The translations under genes and the position numbers were made by a program. 64,000 nucleotides of DNA from Porticoccus sp. W117 (GTDB lineage Bacteria > Pseudomonadota > Gammaproteobacteria > Pseudomonadales > Porticoccaceae): contig NZ_JATAAF010000001.1 of the NCBI RefSeq assembly GCF_030341905.1, positions 186,001-250,000 on the forward strand, written 5' to 3'. Positions 57,096 to 64,000 of the stretch are shown here, piece after piece (position 1 is the stretch's first letter; every line of letters begins with the position of its first letter). Under the pieces are notes generated by a model. It did no database searches and had not been told where the DNA came from. It saw only the letters and a list, made by a program, of their open reading frames with translations.

Positions 57096-58574
57096 ATGGA
57101 ATTCTCACTGCGCACCGCTGACGCCACCACCGCAAAAACCGCCTGCCTGGTTATCGTCGCCGCCGAAGGTAAACTCACCGGGGTAGCCAACGCCGTCGAT
57201 AAAGCCACCAATGGCACCCTTACTGCGCTCGTCAAAAGCGGCGACTTCAGCGGCAAAAAAGGCGAACAACTTTTACTGCCCGTCACCAATGGTCTGGGGG
57301 CCCAGCGTGTACTGCTGGTGGGTGCAGGCAAAGACGCCCTGAATGACCAGGGTTTTATTAAACTGGTGAAGGCTGCCGCCAAGAAACTGGTGGCTCTGAA
57401 AGTGAAAGACGCCCTGCTTTGTGTGGAAGACCTGGACGTGACCGGCCGCGATATGGCCTGGCGCGCACAGCAGGCAGCCCGCCTGTGTGGCGAAGCCGTT
57501 TACCAGTTCACCAAATTCAAATCCAAAAAACCGCCAAAAGTCGCCCTGAAAAAAGTGACCTTGCAGAGCAGCAAAGGCAGCGCCACCATTAAAAATGCCC
57601 TGGCCAATGGCCGCGCCATTGCCAGCGGCGTCAACCTGGCCCGTGAACTGGGCGACCTGCCGGGCAATGCTTGCGATCCATCCTACATGGCTACTCGCGG
57701 CCGGGCCTTTGCCAAAAACAACCCAAAGGTCACCACCAAGGTGCTGGATGAAAAGCAGATGAAAGCCTTGGGTATGAATTCCCTGCTGTCTGTTTCCGCT
57801 GGCTCCGACAATCCCGGCAAAACGGTGATTGTCGAATACAAGGGTGGCAAGAAGACAGACAAGCCAGTAGTACTGATCGGCAAGGGGGTTACCTTCGATT
57901 CCGGTGGCATCAGCCTCAAACCGGGCCAGTCCATGGACGAAATGAAGTACGACATGGGCGGTTCCGCCACCGTTTACGGCACCATGCAAACTGTTATCGA
58001 GATGGGATTGCCCATCAACCTGGTGGCCATCGTCGGCTGCGTGGAAAACATGCCCAGCGGCAAAGCCACCAAACCCGGCGACATCGTTACCTCCATGTCC
58101 GGCCTGACCATTGAAGTGCTCAATACCGACGCCGAAGGCCGCTTGGTATTGTGTGACTGCATGACTTACGCCGAACGTTACAAACCACAAGCGGTAATCG
58201 ACGTTGCCACACTCACCGGCGCCATTATCATAGGTTTGGGCCACCACCCCACCGCGATCTACTCCAACAATGATGAGCTGTCAGAGCAACTGGTTGCCGC
58301 CGGTAACGAATCCGCCGACCGCGGCTGGCCAATGCCCCTGTGGGACGAGTATGGCGAAGAGCTGAAATCCCCGTTTGCCGACCTGCAAAACATCGGTGCC
58401 GGTCGCGCCGGTGGCTCCATCACCGCCGCCGCCTTCCTGGCAAAATTCGCCACCAAGTACAACTGGGCCCACCTGGATATTGCCGGCACCTTCTGGAACT
58501 CCGGCGCCAACAAAGGCGCCACCGGCCGACCAGTGCCGATGCTGGTTGAGTACCTGAGCAAGGTGGCCAAATAA
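57096..58574 (+). CDS. pepA: Leucyl aminopeptidase PepA
   Basis: This 492-residue M17 metallopeptidase has the metal- and substrate-binding motifs VLIGKGVTFDSGGISLKPGQSMDEMKYDMGG, the signature NTDAEGRLVL, and the C-terminal ITAAAFLAKF. It removes N-terminal residues and, as a DNA-binding protein, aids site-specific recombination in enteric bacteria. Length is normal. The stop codon is followed at once by heptad array 5. The gene is divergent from lptF. Confidence 0.97.
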   Translation: MEFSLRTADATTAKTACLVIVAAEGKLTGVANAVDKATNGTLTALVKSGDFSGKKGEQLLLPVTNGLGAQRVLLVGAGKDALNDQGFIKLVKAAAKKLVALKVKDALLCVEDLDVTGRDMAWRAQQAARLCGEAVYQFTKFKSKKPPKVALKKVTLQSSKGSATIKNALANGRAIASGVNLARELGDLPGNACDPSYMATRGRAFAKNNPKVTTKVLDEKQMKALGMNSLLSVSAGSDNPGKTVIVEYKGGKKTDKPVVLIGKGVTFDSGGISLKPGQSMDEMKYDMGGSATVYGTMQTVIEMGLPINLVAIVGCVENMPSGKATKPGDIVTSMSGLTIEVLNTDAEGRLVLCDCMTYAERYKPQAVIDVATLTGAIIIGLGHHPTAIYSNNDELSEQLVAAGNESADRGWPMPLWDEYGEELKSPFADLQNIGAGRAGGSITAAAFLAKFATKYNWAHLDIAGTFWNSGANKGATGRPVPMLVEYLSKVAK

Positions 58575-58577
58575 AAA

Positions 58578-58655
58578 ACGAGAGGCGAAAGAGGGAAGAC
58601 GAGAGACGCAACCGCGTTTTCTCATCTCTCATCTTTCGTCTCCCATCTCTCATCT
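58578..58655. repeat. Inverted heptad array 5 (pepA-holC)
   Basis: ACGAGAG, GCGAAAG, AGGGAAG, ACGAGAG, ACGCAAC (58578-58612) face CTCATCT, CTCATCT, TTCGTCT, CCCATCT, CTCATCT (58621-58655). The array fills the pepA-holC gap and ends one base before the holC start codon. Units resemble those of array 3 but have drifted more. Confidence 0.8.
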
Positions 58656-58656
58656 C

Positions 58657-59073
58657 ATGACCGACATCCAGTTCTATAACACCTGCCAGCCCCTTGCAGA
58701 TGCCCTGCTCTACTGCTGCCGCCTGATCGAAAAAGTCAGCGCTCGCGGCCTGCCCATTCTGGTGCATGCGCCGAACGAAACCGTTGGCAAACAACTGGAT
58801 GAGTTGCTGTGGTCGTTTCAGGAAAGCGCCTTTATCGGCCACGCCACTGACGATGAGCATCAACAGGTAAACATCAGTTGGGGGGACAACCCCGGCGAGC
58901 ACCACCACGTTCTCATCAACCTTGGGACACAAGTCCCATCCTGGCACGGCCGCTTTGAGAAAGTGCTGGAGATTATCTACGATCAAAAAGACGTTATCGA
59001 AAGCAAGCGCAACAGCTTTCGCTACTACAAGGAACGCGGTTATCCGCTGCGCTACCATGATCTAAGTAAGTAA
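58657..59073 (+). CDS. holC: DNA polymerase III chi subunit
   Basis: This 138-residue clamp-loader accessory protein links the polymerase to single-strand-binding protein. It has the family layout: TDIQFYNT at the start, CRLIEKVSARGLPILVHAPNETVGKQLDELLWSFQESAFIGHA, and FEKVLEIIYDQKDVIESKRNSFRYYKERGYPLRYHDL at the end. The ATG comes immediately after heptad array 5, whose pyrimidine-rich units leave no usual ribosome-binding site, so initiation is puzzling. It follows pepA and precedes valS, a common order. Confidence 0.93.
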   Translation: MTDIQFYNTCQPLADALLYCCRLIEKVSARGLPILVHAPNETVGKQLDELLWSFQESAFIGHATDDEHQQVNISWGDNPGEHHHVLINLGTQVPSWHGRFEKVLEIIYDQKDVIESKRNSFRYYKERGYPLRYHDLSK

Positions 59074-59091
59074 AAACTGAGGATACCTGCC

Positions 59092-59271
59092 ATGTACGGC
59101 ACACCAGACTCAAAGGAAAACACTGAAATCCCTGTTCTGGAAACACCCGCTGCCGATATGGTGACCGACCAATTGCTGGACGAACTGGATATTCCCATCC
59201 TCACAACTCCTGCCGCTGACGTCGTCAACCACGGTACAGACGCTCCCCAAGGCGACAACAAGACTATATAA
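59092..59271 (+). CDS. 59-residue protein with internal repeat
   Basis: A good ribosome-binding site (GAGG, eight to ten bases upstream) precedes an ATG that opens a 59-residue acidic frame, 18 bases after holC. It contains an obvious duplication, IPVLETPAADMV and IPILTTPAADVV, separated by TDQLLDELD. No membrane helix or signal peptide is seen. Its location between holC and valS, codon use like that of the neighbours, and internal repeat argue for a real gene, possibly a small linear-motif protein. Function unknown. Confidence 0.68.
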   Translation: MYGTPDSKENTEIPVLETPAADMVTDQLLDELDIPILTTPAADVVNHGTDAPQGDNKTI

Positions 59272-59312
59272 TTCCGCCCTTTACCCTAATGCTGCTCATT
59301 TAAGAAACTCCC

Positions 59313-59385
59313 GTCATTCCCGCGCAGGCGGGAATCCACCATTTCGGTCTTTGTCGAAATGGATCCCCGCCTTCGCGGGGATGAC
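59313..59385. repeat. GTCAT...ATGAC inverted-repeat element (copy 8)
   Basis: GTCATTCCCGCGCAGGCGGG and CCCGCCTTCGCGGGGATGAC are the outer arms; ATTTCGGTCTTTGTCGAAAT forms the closing hairpin. It lies between the small gene and valS. Confidence 0.9.
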
Positions 59386-59474
59386 GCTGTAGCTTCACAT
59401 TAGATCATCAGCATTGCTCAACCTTTATTTCCCCTGTGCAGCCCAAAAGGCAGCGGCAGGCTATTGGATTTGTA

Positions 59475-62354
59475 ATGGACAAGAATTACCGCCCGCAAGA
59501 CATCGAACAGAACTGGTACCAAACTTGGGAACAGAACGGCTACTTTGCGCCCTCTGGCGAGGGAACTGAGTCGTTCTCGCAAATGATTCCCCCGCCAAAT
59601 GTTACCGGCAGCCTGCATATGGGTCATGCCTTCCAGCACACCATTATGGATGCCCTTACTCGTTACCACCGCATGCAGGGCAAAAACAGCCTGTGGCAGG
59701 TGGGTACCGACCACGCCGGTATCGCCACGCAAATGGTGGTGGAACGCAAACTGGCGGCTGAAGGCAAAAGCCGCCTGGATCTGGGCCGCGACGCTTTTAT
59801 GGACAAAGTGTGGGAGTGGAAAGAAGAATCCGGCGGTACCATCACCCAACAAATGCGCCGCCTGGGCAACTCCGTGGATTGGGATACCGAGCGCTTCACC
59901 ATGGACCCCGGCTTTACCAAAGCGGTTCAGGAAGTGTTTGTGCGCCTCTACGAAGACGGCCTGTTGTACAGGGGCAAGCGCCTGGTGAACTGGGACCCGA
60001 AATTGCACACCGCCATCTCCGATTTGGAAGTGGAAAACAAAGAAGTCAAAGGCAAGATGTGGCACCTGCGCTATGCCCTTGCCGACGGTGCTACTACGGC
60101 GGATGGCAAAGACTATCTGGTAGTGGCCACCACCCGCCCGGAAACCATGCTGGGGGACACCGGCGTTGCGGTAAATCCGGAAGACCCGCGCTACAAAGAC
60201 CTGATTGGCAAAGACATTATTCTGCCGCTGGTAAATCGCCGTATTCCCATCGTCGGTGACGAACACGCGGATATGGAGAAAGGCACCGGCTGCGTAAAAA
60301 TCACCCCGGCCCACGACTTCAACGATAACGAGGTGGGCAAGCGCCACAGCCTGCCGATGATTAACGTATTGACCTTTAACGGGGATATTCGCGACAGCGC
60401 CCAGTGCTTTAATTCCGATGGCAGCGTTAACGATACCCTCGACCCCACCCTGCCAGAGAAGTATCAAGGTATGGAGCGCTTCGCCGCCCGCCGGGAAATT
60501 GTTGCAGACTTCGAAGCCCTGGGTTTGCTGGAAGCCATCGAAGAAAACGCCATGACCGTGCCTTACGGGGATCGTGGCGGCGTGGTGATCGAGCCCATGC
60601 TCACCGATCAGTGGTACGTAGACGCCAAAACCCTGGCCAAGCCTGCCATCGAAGCGGTGGAAGACGGCCGCATCAAGTTTGTACCCCAGAACTACGAAAA
60701 TATGTACTTCGCCTGGATGCGCGACATTCAGGACTGGTGTGTGTCCCGCCAGCTGTGGTGGGGCCACCGCATCCCTGCCTGGTACGACGAGCAAGGCAAC
60801 GTCTACGTAGGTCGCGACGAAGCCGAAGTACGCGCCAAACACAATCTGGGTGATGCCCCGCTGCAACAGGACGACGATGTACTGGACACCTGGTTCAGCT
60901 CTGCCCTGTGGACTTTTGGCACCCTGGGCTGGCCCGCCGATGACCCGGCAACGCTGGAGCGCCTGAAAGCCTTTCACCCCACTGATGTGTTGGTGACCGG
61001 GTTCGACATTATCTTTTTCTGGGTGGCGCGCATGGTAATGATGACCATGCACTTTATGAAAGACGACGATGGCAACCCGCAGGTGCCGTTCAAAGCGGTG
61101 TACGTGACCGGCCTGATCCGCGATGACCACGGCCAGAAGATGTCCAAATCCAAGGGTAATGTGATCGACCCGCTGGATATGATTGACGGTATAAGCCTGG
61201 ACGATCTGGTGGCCAAGCGCACCGGTAATATGATGCAGCCGCAGCTGGCAGAAAAAATCAAAAAACGCACCGAAAAAGAGTTCCCGGAAGGCATTGCCGC
61301 ACACGGTACCGATGCCCTGCGCTTTACCCTGGCGGCACTGGCCTCCACCGGCCGCGATATCAACTGGGATATGAAGCGCCTGGAAGGCTACCGCAATTTT
61401 GCCAATAAAATCTGGAATGCGTCCCGCTATGTGTTGATGAACGCTGAAGGGCAAGATTGCGGGCAACTTTCTATAGATGGAAAGTGCGAAGAAGTTGAAC
61501 TGTCACTGGCAGACCGCTGGATTGCCAGCAAACTGCAAACGGTGGAAGCGGAAGTGTCGCGCCATTTCGATCAATACCGCTTCGACCTGGCCAGCCAGAC
61601 ACTCTACGATTTTATCTGGAATGAATACTGCGATTGGTATTTGGAGCTGTCGAAACCGGTGCTGTGGGACGAAAACGCCACCCCAGAAGCCAAACGCGGT
61701 ACCCGCCGCACCTTGGTACGTGTGCTGGAAACCATAATGCGCCTGATGCACCCGCTGATGCCTTACCTCACTGAGGAAATCTGGCAGGCCATTAAAGAGC
61801 TGGCGGGCAAACAAGGCGACACCATCATGTTGCAGCCCTATCCGAAAGCTGTGGACAGCAAGCGTGACTCCGACGCAGAAGCGGATATCGAGTGGCTAAA
61901 ACAAGTGATTATGGGTGTGCGCACCATTCGCGGTGAAATGAATATCCCGCCGGCCAAACAGCTATCCGTGTATTTTTCCAATGGCAGCGACGCCGACCTG
62001 AAACGGTTGGATGACAATCGCCAATTCCTGTTGAAACTGGCCAGCCTGGAATCCATCACCTGGCTTAACGACGGTGACGAAAAACCTCTTTCTGCCACCG
62101 CCCTGGCCGGAGAGTTGGAAATTCTAGTACCCATGGCCGGTCTGATTGACAAAGACGCAGAACTGACTCGCCTGCAAAAAGAGATCGACAAAATCAGCAA
62201 AGACTTCGCCCGCGTGGAAGGCAAGCTGAACAATCCAAAGTTTGTCGACAAAGCCCCGGCAGAAGTGGTGGATAAAGAGCGCGCCAAAATGGCGGATATG
62301 CAAACTGCTATTGGCAAGTTGGAACAGCAGAAAGCGGAGATTGCCAACCTTTAA
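59475..62354 (+). CDS. valS: Valyl-tRNA synthetase
   Basis: This 959-residue class I synthetase charges tRNA-Val. The signature HIGH appears as HMGH ([11 protein letters not shown]), KMSKS as KMSKS in [15 protein letters not shown], and the editing domain lies about residues 190-335. [14 protein letters not shown] is typical. A C-terminal coiled coil ([33 protein letters not shown]) closes the protein. The start at 59475 ([19 protein letters not shown]) fits the family; an ATG 13 codons upstream is in frame but adds unrelated residues. Confidence 0.98.
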   Translation: MDKNYRPQDIEQNWYQTWEQNGYFAPSGEGTESFSQMIPPPNVTGSLHMGHAFQHTIMDALTRYHRMQGKNSLWQVGTDHAGIATQMVVERKLAAEGKSRLDLGRDAFMDKVWEWKEESGGTITQQMRRLGNSVDWDTERFTMDPGFTKAVQEVFVRLYEDGLLYRGKRLVNWDPKLHTAISDLEVENKEVKGKMWHLRYALADGATTADGKDYLVVATTRPETMLGDTGVAVNPEDPRYKDLIGKDIILPLVNRRIPIVGDEHADMEKGTGCVKITPAHDFNDNEVGKRHSLPMINVLTFNGDIRDSAQCFNSDGSVNDTLDPTLPEKYQGMERFAARREIVADFEALGLLEAIEENAMTVPYGDRGGVVIEPMLTDQWYVDAKTLAKPAIEAVEDGRIKFVPQNYENMYFAWMRDIQDWCVSRQLWWGHRIPAWYDEQGNVYVGRDEAEVRAKHNLGDAPLQQDDDVLDTWFSSALWTFGTLGWPADDPATLERLKAFHPTDVLVTGFDIIFFWVARMVMMTMHFMKDDDGNPQVPFKAVYVTGLIRDDHGQKMSKSKGNVIDPLDMIDGISLDDLVAKRTGNMMQPQLAEKIKKRTEKEFPEGIAAHGTDALRFTLAALASTGRDINWDMKRLEGYRNFANKIWNASRYVLMNAEGQDCGQLSIDGKCEEVELSLADRWIASKLQTVEAEVSRHFDQYRFDLASQTLYDFIWNEYCDWYLELSKPVLWDENATPEAKRGTRRTLVRVLETIMRLMHPLMPYLTEEIWQAIKELAGKQGDTIMLQPYPKAVDSKRDSDAEADIEWLKQVIMGVRTIRGEMNIPPAKQLSVYFSNGSDADLKRLDDNRQFLLKLASLESITWLNDGDEKPLSATALAGELEILVPMAGLIDKDAELTRLQKEIDKISKDFARVEGKLNNPKFVDKAPAEVVDKERAKMADMQTAIGKLEQQKAEIANL

Positions 62355-62362
62355 CATTCCCC

Positions 62363-62452
62363 GTCATTGCGAGCCGCGCAGCGGTGTGGCAATCTCCATA
62401 AGGTTTCTATCACTCACATTGAGATTGCCGCGGCCTTCGGCCTCGCAATGAC
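62363..62452. repeat. GTCAT...ATGAC inverted-repeat element (copy 9)
   Basis: GTCATTGCGAGCCGCGCAGC and GGCCTTCGGCCTCGCAATGAC form the outer arms, with AATCTC...GAGATT inside. It lies between valS and the response regulator gene, 15 bases before the latter. Confidence 0.9.
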
Positions 62453-62466
62453 GTTGGGAAAACTCC

Positions 62467-63153
62467 ATGTCCAGCACCATCCTTATCGTCGAAGACCACA
62501 GCGACCTGGCCGCCAATATTGGCGACTTTCTTGAGGCCGGTGGTTTTACCGTGGACTTTGCCGCCAATGGCCCACTGGCGGTGCAATTGGCAGCGAACAA
62601 TCACTACGACGCCGTGGTTCTGGATATTATGCTGCCCGGCATCGACGGCTATGAGGTATGTCATCAGCTGCGCAACCAACTGGGGTTGGGCATGCCGATT
62701 ATTATGCTCACCGCCATGGATACATTGGACGACAAGCTAACCGGCTTTGATCGCGGTGCCGACGACTACCTGATCAAGCCATTCGAGTTAAAGGAACTGG
62801 AAGCGCGTATTCACGCCTTAATTCGTCGCCAGCGTGGCGAGCTGGAAAACAGCATTCTCGCCATTGGCGGACTCACCTTTGATACACAAACCATGCAGGT
62901 AAGCCGCGCTGGTAAAAGCCTGAAGTTATCCCCTACCGGATTAAAAATTCTGCGTCTGCTGATGCGCGAATCACCCAAGGTGGTGACTCGTGAACAAATC
63001 GAAATGGAAATATGGGGAGACGACGCCCCGGACAGCGATGCACTGCGCAGCCACCTGTATACACTGCGCAAAGTGATCGATAAACCCTTTGATCAGCAAT
63101 TACTGCACACCATTCCCGGTGTCGGTTTTAAGTTGTGCGACGATAGCCAATAA
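62467..63153 (+). CDS. OmpR-family response regulator
   Basis: This 228-residue regulator has a receiver domain with phosphoacceptor D53 (VVLDIMLPGIDGYEV), acidic pair ED near residues 9-10 and K in YLIKPFELKELEARI. A C-terminal winged helix follows (LSPTGLKILRLLMRESPKVVTREQIEMEIWGDDAPDSDALRSHLYTLRKVIDKPF). No histidine kinase gene is adjacent: valS lies upstream and a convergent gene begins three bases downstream, so the partner is elsewhere. The target genes are unknown. Confidence 0.93.
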   Translation: MSSTILIVEDHSDLAANIGDFLEAGGFTVDFAANGPLAVQLAANNHYDAVVLDIMLPGIDGYEVCHQLRNQLGLGMPIIMLTAMDTLDDKLTGFDRGADDYLIKPFELKELEARIHALIRRQRGELENSILAIGGLTFDTQTMQVSRAGKSLKLSPTGLKILRLLMRESPKVVTREQIEMEIWGDDAPDSDALRSHLYTLRKVIDKPFDQQLLHTIPGVGFKLCDDSQ

Positions 63154-63155
63154 AT

Positions 63156-63485
63156 TCAATCGCTACCGTCACAACCCTCGCCCACCGGCTTTGGCGATAA
63201 AGGAACTCGCAAACCATTGCCCATGGTATTCACCGGCTGCCCTACCATTTCATCGTAGGCACTTTGCTGAATCAACCACATGGCCTCTACATGAATGCCG
63301 GAAAAGTCGTTTTTGATGTCCTCAATGGAGCGTCGACTGTACTCTTTGCCAGTTGCGGTAGACAAGCTGTAATAGCGGTCATTCACTTTGGCCTGCACCA
63401 CGTAAAGCGCGCCATCCAGCGAGTGCAGTAACAGCTCTTCAACAGACCCTTGTCGCAACAGCTGAGTGATTTTAATTTTTTTCAC
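63156..63485 (-). CDS. DUF6482-family small protein
   Basis: This 109-residue protein begins at a GTG at 63485, with GGAGG six bases upstream (KKIKITQLLRQGSVEELLLHSLDGALYVVQAKVNDRYYSL). An ATG twelve codons earlier lies inside the SDR gene and lacks such support. The sequence fits the DUF6482 family, common in Pseudomonas and relatives, with no known function. It starts nine bases after the SDR gene, so the two are probably co-transcribed. Confidence 0.78.
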   Translation of the reverse strand: MKKIKITQLLRQGSVEELLLHSLDGALYVVQAKVNDRYYSLSTATGKEYSRRSIEDIKNDFSGIHVEAMWLIQQSAYDEMVGQPVNTMGNGLRVPLSPKPVGEGCDGSD

Positions 63486-63493
63486 AGCGCCTC

Positions 63494-64000
63494 CTACCAG
63501 GGAATGGTCTTTCCCTGCCAATCCAGATAACTCAGTTGCCCATCCGGCTCCAGGTGATCAACGATAGACAGCAATTGCTGAGCGACAAACTGCGGCGAAA
63601 ATAATTTGCCGCCCGGAACATTGGTCTGAAAAGGCTTCGAAAGAGGAGTATCTGTCGTACCCGGATGAAACAGTATCAGCTTTACTTGTTTGGCGCGGCG
63701 CGCGTACTCAACTGCAGCGGTTTTAACCGCCATATTAAGCGCCGCCTTGGACGCGCGATAGCTGTACCAACCGCCCAGGCGATTGTCACCAATGCTGCCC
63801 ACACGGGCGCTAAATAGCGTCACCGTACAGGGATCATCTTGATTGAGCAGTGGCAACAAGTGCTTCAACCACAGCAACGGTATCAGGGTATTGCTGTTTA
63901 TAGCCTGCAGAAAATGGCTGCCAGAAATATCTTCAAGGCGTTTTTCTGGCATATGAGCGTCGCTGTGAAGCACACCATTGCAAATAAATACCTGGGTGAT
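63494..64000 (-). CDS. Short-chain dehydrogenase/reductase, 5' end outside the window
   Basis: Only the last 169 codons are present; the N-terminal part with the cofactor-binding glycine motif lies beyond position 64000. The visible part shows VFICNGVLHS near the edge (the usual NAG-like strand), a serine-containing segment TLFSARVGSIGDN, and the catalytic YxxxK as YRASKAALNMAVKTAAVEYAR. FHPGTTDTPLSKPF is typical of C-factor-like SDRs. The substrate cannot be told. Confidence 0.88.
   Translation of the reverse strand: MTQVFICNGVLHSDAHMPEKRLEDISGSHFLQAINSNTLIPLLWLKHLLPLLNQDDPCTVTLFSARVGSIGDNRLGGWYSYRASKAALNMAVKTAAVEYARRAKQVKLILFHPGTTDTPLSKPFQTNVPGGKLFSPQFVAQQLLSIVDHLEPDGQLSYLDWQGKTIPW

Noticed and set aside
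59418-61466. A 682-codon open frame on the minus strand opposite valS
   Set aside because: Composition (rich in H, V, G, Q) and lack of any motif mark it as the antisense shadow of valS.

Overview
The window looks like a chromosomal segment from a marine gammaproteobacterium, probably of the Cellvibrionales or broad Pseudomonadales type. The reasons are a Na+-pumping NADH:quinone reductase (nqrABCDEF), an order of housekeeping genes (lolCDE, nqr, long gap, mfd, csiV-like, methylthioinosine phosphorylase, nagZ, lexA) that broadly recalls Pseudomonas, and proteins that resemble gammaproteobacterial families throughout. No rRNA, tRNA, CRISPR array, prophage or intact insertion sequence was seen. 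Genes are dense, mostly single copy and mostly intact. What is accessory here is a transport and catabolism block, a cell-surface signalling block and a remarkable load of intergenic repeats.

Layout. 1-3.3 kb: lipoprotein release ABC transporter (lolC, lolD, lolE on the minus strand). 3.4-4.1 kb: a small secreted protein and a cold-shock protein with a recognisable promoter and leader. 4.3-11.7 kb: nqrABCDEF followed by apbE and nqrM, its flavin-insertion and maturation factors. 12.1-15.6 kb: a long-form glyceraldehyde-3-phosphate dehydrogenase and an SLC13/TrkA-C permease. 15.8-29.6 kb: a carboxylate-use block. It holds a CrbS/CrbR-like two-component system whose sensor is fused to a symporter, a VC_2705-type sodium:solute symporter with its small subunit, a DcaP-like porin, a cNMP/CBS/DUF294 protein with a DEDD exonuclease, a propionyl-CoA synthetase-like ligase and an acryloyl-CoA reductase-like enzyme. 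29.7-33.1 kb: olsF (ornithine lipid synthesis), slyX and an opine-dehydrogenase-like gene. 33.4-37.9 kb: mfd and csiV. 38-44.7 kb: a TonB-dependent transducer, its FecR anti-sigma protein, a divergent ECF sigma factor and a thioredoxin-like lipoprotein. 44.7-49.6 kb: a minus-strand run of phosphopantetheinyl transferase, lipoprotein, methylthioinosine phosphorylase, hpt, MscS and nagZ. 49.8-54.1 kb: kbl-tdh (threonine breakdown), a short asparaginase-like protein, a DUF6763 protein and lexA with an SOS box. 54.8-63.2 kb: lptG-lptF, pepA, holC, a 59-residue protein, valS and an OmpR-type regulator. The window closes with a DUF6482 protein and a partial SDR gene.

Two observations stand out. First, a 12-bp near-palindrome, CGACCAA(T/G)GTCG, occurs upstream of the crbS-like sensor gene, in the divergent porin/DUF294 promoter region and upstream of the prpE-like gene; it is a good candidate operator for the CrbR-like regulator and would tie the block into one regulon. 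Second, the intergenic regions carry at least three kinds of inverted repeat: five inverted arrays of degenerate 7-bp units (some supply start codons, a stop codon or signal-peptide codons to the neighbouring genes), four long hairpins with a shared core but differing arms, and nine GTCAT...ATGAC elements.
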